DNA of 64,000 nucleotides from CAYMAZ01 sp964526285 (GTDB lineage: Bacteria > Bacteroidota > Bacteroidia > Bacteroidales > DTU049). Numbering within the stretch: position 1 is the stretch's first letter; every line of letters starts with the position of its first letter. The position numbers were made by a program, and so were the translations under genes. Positions 27,229-34,368 of the stretch are shown one piece after another. The stretch is taken from NCBI GenBank assembly GCA_964526285.1, contig CAZGIW010000008.1:1-64000 (forward strand), read 5' to 3'. The notes under the pieces were generated by a model that made no database searches, was not told the DNA's origin, and was given only the letters and a program-made list of their open reading frames with translations.

Positions 27229-28737
27229 GTGAAAAGTACAGGAAAAATTGTTCAGATTATTGGTCCGGTAGTGGACGTTCAATTTGCTCAGACAGAGCGT
27301 TTACCAAATATTTACGAATCAATTTCAGTAAAAACTGACAGTGGTGAAGTGGTTGTTTTAGAGTGTCAACAGGACATCGGTGAAAATACTGTTCGAACTG
27401 TTGCCATGGATTCGACCGATGGTTTATACAGGGACATGCCTGTTATTGCCAGTGGTCATCCTATCTCTATGCCAACAGGAAATGAAATTCGTGGACGTTT
27501 GTTTAATGTTATTGGTGAGCCCATTGATGGCATAGGAAGTATTTCCGTCACATCATCCAGAAGTATTCACCAAGAGCCTCCATTGTTTGAAAACCTCACA
27601 ACAAAGTCGGAAGTACTTTTTACAGGAATTAAGGTTATTGACCTTATTGAGCCCTATTCAAAGGGAGGAAAAATTGGTTTGTTTGGTGGTGCCGGTGTTG
27701 GAAAAACCGTAATCATCATGGAGCTGATTAATAATATTGCAAAAGTTTATAGCGGGATGTCTGTTTTTGCAGGTGTTGGAGAACGCACCCGTGAAGGAAA
27801 CGATTTGCTTCGTGAGATGATTGAATCAGGTGTTATCCGTTATGGTGAAAAATTTCTCCACAATATGGAAAAAGGGGGATGGGATTTGTCATTGGTTGAC
27901 AAAGAAGAACTTGCACAATCTCAGGCAACTTTGGTTTTCGGACAGATGAATGAGCCTCCGGGAGCACGTGCTCGTGTTGCTTTGTCGGGTCTCACTCTTG
28001 CTGAATATTTCCGTGACGGAGAAGACGAAGCCTCAGGAAAAGATATTCTGTTTTTTATTGACAATATTTTCCGATTCACCCAGGCCGGTTCTGAAGTATC
28101 AGCCTTGCTTGGTCGTATGCCTTCGGCTGTGGGTTACCAACCTACTCTGGCATCTGAAATGGGTGTTATGCAGGAAAGAATTACATCCACAAAACGAGGC
28201 AGTATTACTTCTGTCCAGGCTGTGTATGTGCCTGCTGATGACCTTACTGACCCTGCTCCTGCCACAACTTTTGCCCACCTAGATGCGACCACAGTATTGA
28301 GCAGAAAAATTGCCGAACTGGGAATTTACCCTGCTGTTGACCCGCTTGATTCAACCTCTCGTATTCTTACTCCAGATGTTGTTGGTGATGAACATTATCA
28401 GGTGGCACAACAAGTGAAGAATATCCTGCAGAGATACAAAGAACTTCAGGATATCATAGCAATTTTGGGGATGGATGAATTATCAGATGATGACAAACTC
28501 ATCGTCCTCAGAGCAAGACGTGTTCAGAGGTTCCTGTCTCAACCATTCTTTGTTGCTCAACAGTTTACAGGACTTGAAGGACAATTTGTCAACATTGAAG
28601 ACACCATTAAAGGTTTCCAGATGATTATGAGAGGTGATGTGGATGAATATCCCGAAGCAGCTTTTAATCTTGTTGGCACTATTGACCAGGCCATTGAAAA
28701 AGGCAAAAAAATGCTTGATGAAACAGCTAAAAAATAA
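27229..28737 (+). CDS. atpD: ATP synthase F1 subunit beta
   Basis: The catalytic beta subunit of F1F0 ATP synthase, 502 residues. It has the N-terminal GKIVQIIGPVVDVQF barrel start, the P-loop GGAGVGKTV, GERTREGND, the Walker B region DILFFIDNIFRFTQAGSEVSALLGRMPSAVGYQPTL and the DELSEEED-like region DELSDDDKLIV. Translation starts at GTG (27229), giving MKSTGKIVQ. The segment after TREGNDL carries an extra insertion (KFLHNMEKGGWDLSLVDKEELAQSQ) that is common in Bacteroidota beta subunits. It is followed 8 bases later by atpC. The other ATP synthase genes are not in this window. Confidence 0.98.
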   Translation: MKSTGKIVQIIGPVVDVQFAQTERLPNIYESISVKTDSGEVVVLECQQDIGENTVRTVAMDSTDGLYRDMPVIASGHPISMPTGNEIRGRLFNVIGEPIDGIGSISVTSSRSIHQEPPLFENLTTKSEVLFTGIKVIDLIEPYSKGGKIGLFGGAGVGKTVIIMELINNIAKVYSGMSVFAGVGERTREGNDLLREMIESGVIRYGEKFLHNMEKGGWDLSLVDKEELAQSQATLVFGQMNEPPGARARVALSGLTLAEYFRDGEDEASGKDILFFIDNIFRFTQAGSEVSALLGRMPSAVGYQPTLASEMGVMQERITSTKRGSITSVQAVYVPADDLTDPAPATTFAHLDATTVLSRKIAELGIYPAVDPLDSTSRILTPDVVGDEHYQVAQQVKNILQRYKELQDIIAILGMDELSDDDKLIVLRARRVQRFLSQPFFVAQQFTGLEGQFVNIEDTIKGFQMIMRGDVDEYPEAAFNLVGTIDQAIEKGKKMLDETAKK

Positions 28738-28745
28738 TCATTATC

Positions 28746-28988
28746 ATGCTTCTCAAAGTTCTATCTGCTGAAAAAACATTGTATTCTGAAAATGTAACTC
28801 AAGTTCGTTTTCCGGGCATTGACGGAACATTTACAGTATTGAAAAACCATGCCCCAATGGTTGCTCAGCTAAAAAAGGGCAATCTCATTGTAATCCCTGA
28901 AGGCAGCAATACAAAACAAAATATCGAAATCAGCGGTGGACTGGCAAGGGTGCTTGACAATGAAATACTTGTTCTCACAGGAATTTAA
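28746..28988 (+). CDS. atpC: ATP synthase F1 subunit epsilon (short form)
   Basis: At 80 residues this is only the N-terminal beta-sandwich of subunit epsilon: MLLKVLSAEKTLYSENVTQVRFPGIDGTFTVLKNHAPMVAQLKKGNL. The C-terminal helical hairpin, which inhibits ATP hydrolysis in other bacteria, is absent. It still should dock onto gamma and the c-ring. It is in an operon with atpD (8-base gap) and likely the YceI gene (11-base gap). Confidence 0.92.
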   Translation: MLLKVLSAEKTLYSENVTQVRFPGIDGTFTVLKNHAPMVAQLKKGNLIVIPEGSNTKQNIEISGGLARVLDNEILVLTGI

Positions 28989-28999
28989 ACAAAAAATTT

Positions 29000-29704
29000 A
29001 TGAATAAAATTATTCTTTTGCTGTGGGCAATGCTGTTTGTTGCCTGTGCAGGTTCGTCATCTGATAAAAACAGTGATGAAAACACTGAAGTTATTCTGAT
29101 TCGTAAAACATCTGAATATGTGTTGATTCCTGATTCATCTGAGGTGACATGGAACAGATACCTGAATCAAAAACCAACCAAACAAAATGTGCAGATTTTT
29201 GGGTTCTCTGTTGAAGCAGATTTGGGTGAAGTTGAAATGACAACCAGCGGAACAGCCAATGTGCGCTCTGGCAATCTTATTCTTATTGATTTCAATCCCG
29301 TTGAAGCGTTGATTATTTTTGATATGCAAAGTTTCAAACTGGCAAAAGAAAAAGGAAAGGGCTTATTTGATGTGAAAAATTATCCTGAGTGCAGTTTGCA
29401 CATCAAATCTTTTGAAGAACAAGGTGATGCATATCTGGTTTCTTCAGAATTAACCATTGAAAACACTACAAAAGAAACCCAGTTTGAATTGAATGTTACA
29501 GAAAATGTAGATAAAATAGTCCTTTCAGGTTCTTTCAAAATCAACACCCTTGATTATCCATTAAGAGATAATGTGACTGCAGCAGATGTGAATCAGGATG
29601 TCATTACAATCAACTTCGTCATTCCTTTTACACTTTTTCAGGAAACAACAGAGAAAATCTCAAATGGGGAAGTGATTGAAACTGAAACAACCTCAATAGA
29701 TTAA
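29000..29704 (+). CDS. YceI-like lipoprotein
   Basis: A 234-residue lipoprotein with Cys16 in the lipobox-like phrase MLFVACAGSS. The mature part resembles the YceI lipocalin-like fold: DSSEVTWNRYLN near the start, FDVKNYPECSLHIKSFE in the middle (compare the FDVEKYPEATF phrase of the family), then LTIENTTKETQF and a closing beta strand. YceI proteins bind long-chain isoprenoids or similar lipids. It follows atpC by 11 bases, so it is probably co-transcribed with atpDC. It overlaps the convergent T9SS gene by 12 bases. Confidence 0.78.
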   Translation: MNKIILLLWAMLFVACAGSSSDKNSDENTEVILIRKTSEYVLIPDSSEVTWNRYLNQKPTKQNVQIFGFSVEADLGEVEMTTSGTANVRSGNLILIDFNPVEALIIFDMQSFKLAKEKGKGLFDVKNYPECSLHIKSFEEQGDAYLVSSELTIENTTKETQFELNVTENVDKIVLSGSFKINTLDYPLRDNVTAADVNQDVITINFVIPFTLFQETTEKISNGEVIETETTSID

Positions 29705-31099
29705 CAGTTTCGTTTGAATTTGTGTTTCCAGATTTTTGAAAACAACCAGATATACACCTTTTTCCAGACTATTTTCAGGTAACATTATATATTTGTCTGA
29801 GGTTTCTTTTTTTAGCACTAATTTCCCACTCATATCATATATGCTCACAAGGCCATCGTTTGGTGTATATACATATGTTTCCAGGCTTGATGGATTGGGA
29901 AAAACAACAAGTCCGTCTTCTTCCTGCTCAATAATACTATTGGCTCCGTTAACAATAACCATCCAGTTTTTCACCGTTACGCTATCTTCTGCATGAATCT
30001 CATAGATGACAGGTGCTGAGAAATTATTTGGAGTTGAACCGCTTATCTGCGAAACACCGCCAACAAGTACATCAATTACTCCGGGAGATACAGTAAAGTT
30101 GGCTACCAGTTGTGTCACATCATGACCTGTTGGGATAGTGACATCAACAGTTGGATAATTTATAATACTGTATTCCCCGGGAAATGAGAAAAAATAACTA
30201 AGAAAATCTGCTTCATCATTAACGTACTGTGTTTCAAATTCCCCTGGTCCTGCCCATGGGCTAAACTCTGAAGGTCCGCAAACACCTCTCACATAAAAAT
30301 CATATTCAGTTGAATGATCAAGTCCTGAAATATTCACACTGGTTGTGGCTGATGTCACTGTTGTACCTGTGCCCTGAGCAAATCCACTTTCACCGTATTC
30401 AATTTCCCAGGATGAAATAGTTCCCTGATCAACCCATGTAAGAGTTGCTGTATAAGGGCCAATATTTGTAGCAGTCAAAGTCATGGGTGAAGGACATGTG
30501 GAAAACACAAAAGCTCCAAGAAGCCAGCTAAAATCCAAGCTATATTGCGATAAGTCTCCCCATGTTGTTCCATCAGTGGATATTTTCCCGGCATTTGAGT
30601 TTAAGGGAGCCCTTGCTCCCATAGGAAAATAAGTATCTCCCGGGTCCTGAATGGCCATCACTATCCAGTACAAACCAGGAGAAGTAATTAATATTGAGTT
30701 TTGCAGCATGATATCTTGTTTCCATCCCTGTGTGGTAAAAGTGTAGGGATTGGATTGCCCAACCAAAACCAGCGGATTTGAATAATTGCCTGTGTAAACC
30801 ATTGCTGTTACAGTTGCACTATCTCCATGCCAGTGACCAATCTTAACAATAGAGTCTCCTATATGTGCAGATAAATCGAGAACAATGGCTGCATACCATG
30901 TGGCAGCTGCATCAAGGCCAATTTTTGTACCTGAGCCTATTGCCCAATAACCTGTAAAAAGATAATTCCAACCATAAGCTTTCTCTCCTCCCGACTCGGG
31001 ATATTCCTCATAAACATCCTGAGTAATAAATGTATATTGGGCATTGGATACAACCATGCACAAGAAGAAAAAAACAAATAATAAAGTAAACTTTTTCAT
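29693..31099 (-). CDS. T9SS cargo with fibronectin type III domain
   Basis: A 468-residue secreted protein with signal peptide MKKFTLLFVFFFLCMVVSNAQ. Residues 30-205 form an unrecognised domain (IGLDAAATWYAAIVLDLSAHIGDS) that resembles the jelly-roll found in other surface proteins. A fibronectin type III domain follows (CPSPMTLTATNIGPYTATLTWVDQG with DFYVRGVCG). Then comes a DUF5018-like Ig segment (INYPTVDVTIPTGHDVTQLVANFTVSPGV) and a T9SS type A sorting domain (FPNPSSLETYVYTPND, VSIYDMSGKLVLKKET, LEKGVYLVVF). It probably acts on the surface or outside the cell. Confidence 0.82.
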   Translation of the reverse strand: MKKFTLLFVFFFLCMVVSNAQYTFITQDVYEEYPESGGEKAYGWNYLFTGYWAIGSGTKIGLDAAATWYAAIVLDLSAHIGDSIVKIGHWHGDSATVTAMVYTGNYSNPLVLVGQSNPYTFTTQGWKQDIMLQNSILITSPGLYWIVMAIQDPGDTYFPMGARAPLNSNAGKISTDGTTWGDLSQYSLDFSWLLGAFVFSTCPSPMTLTATNIGPYTATLTWVDQGTISSWEIEYGESGFAQGTGTTVTSATTSVNISGLDHSTEYDFYVRGVCGPSEFSPWAGPGEFETQYVNDEADFLSYFFSFPGEYSIINYPTVDVTIPTGHDVTQLVANFTVSPGVIDVLVGGVSQISGSTPNNFSAPVIYEIHAEDSVTVKNWMVIVNGANSIIEQEEDGLVVFPNPSSLETYVYTPNDGLVSIYDMSGKLVLKKETSDKYIMLPENSLEKGVYLVVFKNLETQIQTKLLIY

Positions 31100-31119
31100 G
31101 TCTGTTGGATTTTATTGAA

Positions 31120-31152
31120 CAAATATACAATGATATTACGAATATAAACAAA
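31120..31152 (-). promoter_or_regulatory. Promoter of the fibronectin-type T9SS cargo gene
   Basis: On the minus strand TTTG (31149-31152), 21 bases, TATATTTG (31120-31127). It lies 20 bases upstream of the start at 31099. Confidence 0.7.
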
Positions 31153-31260
31153 TTTTTTTTCTTTAAAATGCATGTTTCTTTTTACAAGTATCATTTATTC
31201 TGCATTTTCTTTAACAATCAAGTTCTCGTGCCAGTTTATAAAACCCATAAAAAATTAGTC

Positions 31261-31708
31261 ACTTTATGAAACTACTTTTTATTTTCAAAAAAAAACACTT
31301 TTGAAACAAGGGGGGGATTGTCAACCTCGCTTCGCTTCGGTTGACATCCCGGAGGGGGGACCTGCAGCAAAAAACTTTAATGATAATTTCACTTTGTGAA
31401 ACTACTTTTTATTTTCAAAAAAAACACTTTTGAAACAAGGGGGGGATTGTCAACCTCGCTTCGCTTCGGTTNNNNNNNNNNNNNNNNNNNNNNNNNNNNN
31501 NNNNNNNNNNNNNNNNNNNNNNNNNNNNNNNNNNNNNNNNNNNNNNNNNNNNNNNNNNNNNNNNNNNNNNNCAAAAAACTTTAATGATAATTTCACTTTG
31601 TGAAACTACTTTTTATTTTCAAAAAAGAACACTTTTGAAACAAGTTTCAAGTGTTTTTTTTTGAAAATAAAAAACCTTCGCTTTCGCGAAGGTCATTAAA
31701 GTTTTTTG
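31261..31708. repeat. Tandem ~130-base hairpin repeat interrupted by an assembly gap
   Basis: The phrase GAAACTACTTTTTATTTTC recurs at 31268, 31398 and 31602; the first two are 130 bases apart and nearly identical over the whole unit. Each full unit holds a strong hairpin, GGGAT(T)GTCAACC with GGTTGACATCCC (31314-31350 in copy 1), and a small one at TTTCACTTTGTGAAA. The third copy turns back on itself: CAAAAAACTTTAATGA at 31572-31587 has its exact reverse complement at 31693-31708, so 31572-31708 is one large imperfect inverted repeat, with a small GC hairpin (CCTTCGC/GCGAAGG) in the right arm. No coding frame is present. It resembles repetitive extragenic elements. Confidence 0.8.
31472..31571. 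other. Assembly gap (100 N)
   Basis: Exactly 100 N, the usual placeholder for a gap of unknown size. It lies inside the tandem repeat, so the true copy number there is unknown. Confidence 0.99.
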
Positions 31709-31711
31709 TTG

Positions 31712-31798
31712 CGGAGAAGGGGGGATTCGAACCCCCGGTACCGTTTCCAGTACGACAGTTTAGCAAACTGTTGGTTTCAGCCACTCACCCACCTCTCC
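31712..31798 (-). tRNA. tRNA-Ser (anticodon GCU)
   Basis: The minus strand gives an 87-base cloverleaf with a long variable arm, as expected for tRNA-Ser. The acceptor GGAGAGG pairs with CTTCTCC (one G-U), with discriminator G. The anticodon stem-loop is CAGTTTGCTAAACTG, anticodon GCU (reads AGC/AGU). The variable arm is GTACTGGAAACGGTAC, and the T arm contains GGTTCGAATCC. CCA is not encoded. The tandem hairpin repeat ends three bases beyond its 3' end. Confidence 0.95.
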
Positions 31799-31865
31799 TG
31801 AAACTGTTTGCAAAGATAAATAAAGAATTTAAAATACAAACAGAATTTTTTTTCATAGAAACTTC

Positions 31866-33407
31866 TTATTTGGCAAAAGCCACGGCTCTTGTTTCTCTGA
31901 TTACTGTTATTTTAATTTGTCCTGGATAAGTCATTTCGTCCTGAATTTTCTTAGAAATATCCAAAGACAGTTGGGTTGTGTCATTATCAGAGATTTGTTC
32001 TGCTCCAACAATGACCCTTAGTTCACGGCCTGCTTGTATAGCATAAGTTTTCAGAACACCGGGATAGCTTAAGGCAATAGCTTCAAGGTCTTTTAGTCTT
32101 GTGATATATGATTCCACAATTTCTCTTCTGGCACCAGGTCGTGATCCTGAAATAGCATCACAGGCCTGCACAATTGGTGCTATCAGTGTTTCCATTTCAA
32201 TATCCTCATGGTGTGCTCCAATAGCATTGATAATTTCAGGATGTTCCTTAAATTTTTCTGCCAGTTTCATTCCTATTAAGGCATGAGGAGCTTCTGGTTC
32301 ATTGTCGGGTACTTTTCCTATATCATGAAGTAATCCGGCTCGTTTGGCAAGTTTTGGATTCAGTCCAAGTTCAGCAGCCATAACTGCACTGAGGTGTGCT
32401 ACCTCTTTAGAATGTTGAAGCAAGTTCTGTCCATAAGAGCTTCTGTATCTCATTTTTCCGATGAGTCTGACCAATTCATGATGGATATTATGAATCCCCA
32501 TATCAATAAGCGTTTTCTTTCCGATATCCATCACTTCCTGTTCAAGAAGCTTTTTCGTTTTTCCTACCACTTCCTCAATACGAGCAGGATGAATTCTGCC
32601 ATCTGCAACTAATTTTTGTAGCGAAAGTCTTGCAGTTTCGCGTCTTAGAGGATCAAAACTTGACAAAATGATTGTTTCAGGAGTATCATCAATAATGATT
32701 TCAACACCTGTTGCTGCTTCAAGGGCTCTGATGTTTCTACCTTCACGACCAATAATTCTACCTTTCATTTCGTCATTCTCAATTGGAAATGCAGACACTG
32801 TATTTTCAATTGTATGCTCAGATGCTGTTCTCTGAATGCTTTCAACCACAATTTTCTTTGCCTCAGTATTGGCAGTGATTTTTGCTTCTTCTATGCTATC
32901 TCTGATAAATGTCATAGCTTCTGCCTGGGCTTCTGCTTTCAAGGATTCCAGAAGTTGCTTTTTAGCTTCTGTAGCTGACATTCCCGACATTTTTTCAAGT
33001 TGTTCAACCTGATTTTTGTGATTTCTCTCTACTTCTGCTTCTTTTTTGCTCAGGGATTCAATCTGAACTGTCAGATTATCTCTAAGTTGCTGTGTTTCCT
33101 TTTGTTTTCTCTGCAACTCTTCAAGTCTTTGATTCAGGGTCATTTCCTTTTGTTTCACCCTGTTTTCAGTGGCCACAATCATTTTATTTCTTTCGTTAAC
33201 CTGTCTTTCGTGTTCACTTTTAAGTTGTAGAAACTTTTCTTTTGCTTCAAGAATCCTGTCCTTTTTTATCATTTCAGCCTCATTAATGGCATCTTTGACA
33301 ATATGAGAGCTTTTTTTCTCAATAGACCTCCTGAGAAGTACCATGCCGACAAACAGACCAAAGCCTGTTCCTGCAATAGCTGCGATAATTAAAAATAAAA
33401 CATTCAT
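31866..33407 (-). CDS. rny: Ribonuclease Y
   Basis: A 513-residue membrane-anchored endoribonuclease that starts mRNA decay. The order is: one N-terminal transmembrane helix (residues 3-25), a long coiled coil (about 30-200) rich in Glu, Lys and Gln, a KH RNA-binding domain with GRIIGREGRNIRALE, and an HD hydrolase domain with the metal-binding LLHDIGKV and AHHEDIE. The end is the conserved PGQIKITVIRETRAVAFAK. Length and domain order are normal. It is 71 bases downstream of zapA on the same strand and could be part of the same transcript. Confidence 0.96.
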   Translation of the reverse strand: MNVLFLIIAAIAGTGFGLFVGMVLLRRSIEKKSSHIVKDAINEAEMIKKDRILEAKEKFLQLKSEHERQVNERNKMIVATENRVKQKEMTLNQRLEELQRKQKETQQLRDNLTVQIESLSKKEAEVERNHKNQVEQLEKMSGMSATEAKKQLLESLKAEAQAEAMTFIRDSIEEAKITANTEAKKIVVESIQRTASEHTIENTVSAFPIENDEMKGRIIGREGRNIRALEAATGVEIIIDDTPETIILSSFDPLRRETARLSLQKLVADGRIHPARIEEVVGKTKKLLEQEVMDIGKKTLIDMGIHNIHHELVRLIGKMRYRSSYGQNLLQHSKEVAHLSAVMAAELGLNPKLAKRAGLLHDIGKVPDNEPEAPHALIGMKLAEKFKEHPEIINAIGAHHEDIEMETLIAPIVQACDAISGSRPGARREIVESYITRLKDLEAIALSYPGVLKTYAIQAGRELRVIVGAEQISDNDTTQLSLDISKKIQDEMTYPGQIKITVIRETRAVAFAK

Positions 33408-33478
33408 TTTTTTCCACTTTAGGTTATATACTAATTCCGTGAAAATGAAAGGAAAAGAATTTGATGATGAAGAAAAAA

Positions 33479-33775
33479 CTAAGAGATATGCTCTTCAATA
33501 AGCTGGTCCAGCTGAGATAGTCGTGCACCCATTGATTCATTGATGTATTGAAGCGCTTTTTCCTGCTCCAACATCTTTGTTGTATTCATTAATGATATCA
33601 TGGCCAGAATATCCTGTCTGTCTTTGAATGCATATTTTCCAGAAAGTTCTTTTAATTGCTTGTTGATTTGCTCAACAGCATTTCTAACCCCTGCTTCTTC
33701 AGTAGGAAGCACAGAAAGCATATATTTTCTTTCTGCAATATTTACTGATATTTTTAGCTTTTCTGCTTCCATCAT
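33479..33775 (-). CDS. zapA: Cell division protein ZapA
   Basis: A 98-residue ZapA-family protein that binds and bundles FtsZ at the division ring. The N-terminal part EKLKISVNIAERKYMLSVLPTEEAGVRNAVEQINKQL is the FtsZ-binding head; the rest is a coiled coil for dimer and tetramer formation. The ATG overlaps the stop of the upstream gene (ATGA), showing translational coupling. A second Met codon follows directly and could also be used. Confidence 0.88.
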   Translation of the reverse strand: MMEAEKLKISVNIAERKYMLSVLPTEEAGVRNAVEQINKQLKELSGKYAFKDRQDILAMISLMNTTKMLEQEKALQYINESMGARLSQLDQLIEEHIS

Positions 33776-34065
33776 GATTCAATGTTCAAATATGCAATAC
33801 ACCTGTCAATTTCTCTTATGTATTCGTTTATCTTCAACTTCAATTTTCCCGGATCCTTAGCTCCATCAACCGCCGCTGCAAGCTCCAGTATTTGTTTTTG
33901 CCCTGTTATCTCCTGCAGTTGTTTCTTTAATTCAGCGTTTGCCGTTTGCAAGTCCGTGAACTTATCTTTCATTTTCTGAAGCTCTGCAAAATATGTGTTT
34001 TTCTGCTCTATTAATTGTCTGACTTTATACTCCAGTCCTGCAACTAACAGCGAATAATCCTCCAT
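33772..34065 (-). CDS. Small coiled-coil protein, ZapB-like partner of ZapA
   Basis: A 97-residue protein that is almost all coiled coil (residues 8-65, with regular Leu/Ile heptads), ending in KLKLKINEYIREIDRCIAYLN. This short gene just before zapA, coupled by a 4-base ATGA overlap, is a recurring arrangement in Bacteroidota. By analogy with ZapB it may act with ZapA at the division septum. That role is inferred from shape and position, not from a sequence family match. Confidence 0.7.
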   Translation of the reverse strand: MEDYSLLVAGLEYKVRQLIEQKNTYFAELQKMKDKFTDLQTANAELKKQLQEITGQKQILELAAAVDGAKDPGKLKLKINEYIREIDRCIAYLNIES

Positions 34066-34086
34066 AATCTACAAAGTTTCAATTTG

Positions 34087-34118
34087 CAAAATTAATAAAA
34101 TTTAAACTGATATGCAAA
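34087..34118 (-). promoter_or_regulatory. Promoter of the ZapB-like-zapA operon
   Basis: On the minus strand TTTG (34115-34118), 20 bases, TAATTTTG (34087-34094), 21 bases upstream of the start at 34065. This is a full consensus match. Confidence 0.75.
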
Positions 34119-34331
34119 TTTTTATAAATGTAACACACTTTTTTATATGCCACGTGTACTTTGATACTTCTATGGTGTTCAGCATGAGCAGACTCATTAC
34201 AAGTCCGGTAATTTGCACTAATAAACCCGTTGGTTCTGCAAAAGCTATCACACTGTTTTAAAACCCTGAGAAAATGAAAGCATCGATAAGAATTTTGATT
34301 CCATAAAGTAATTTGAAATAATAAAAATCAC
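34119..34331. other. Intergenic region left of the RHS cassette array
   Basis: No gene or RNA is recognised. It marks the left border between a conserved division operon and the cassette array. Confidence 0.4.
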
Positions 34332-34339
34332 TATCTTTG
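34332..34339 (+). promoter_or_regulatory. -7 promoter element of RHS cassette 1
   Basis: TATCTTTG matches TAnnTTTG, 29 bases before the first cassette ATG. A TTTG lies at 34312-34315, 16 bases upstream, somewhat short spacing. No equally good promoter stands directly before cassettes 2 and 3. Confidence 0.5.
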
Positions 34340-34368
34340 AACGACAAAACTTACTCAAAAATTAAAAA

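Noticed and set aside
31472..31571. Open frames through the N run
   Set aside because: They exist only because N is translated as X; there is no sequence there.
31261..31708. CRISPR array
   Set aside because: Units are about 130 bases with no unique spacers; they are near-identical tandem copies with hairpins.
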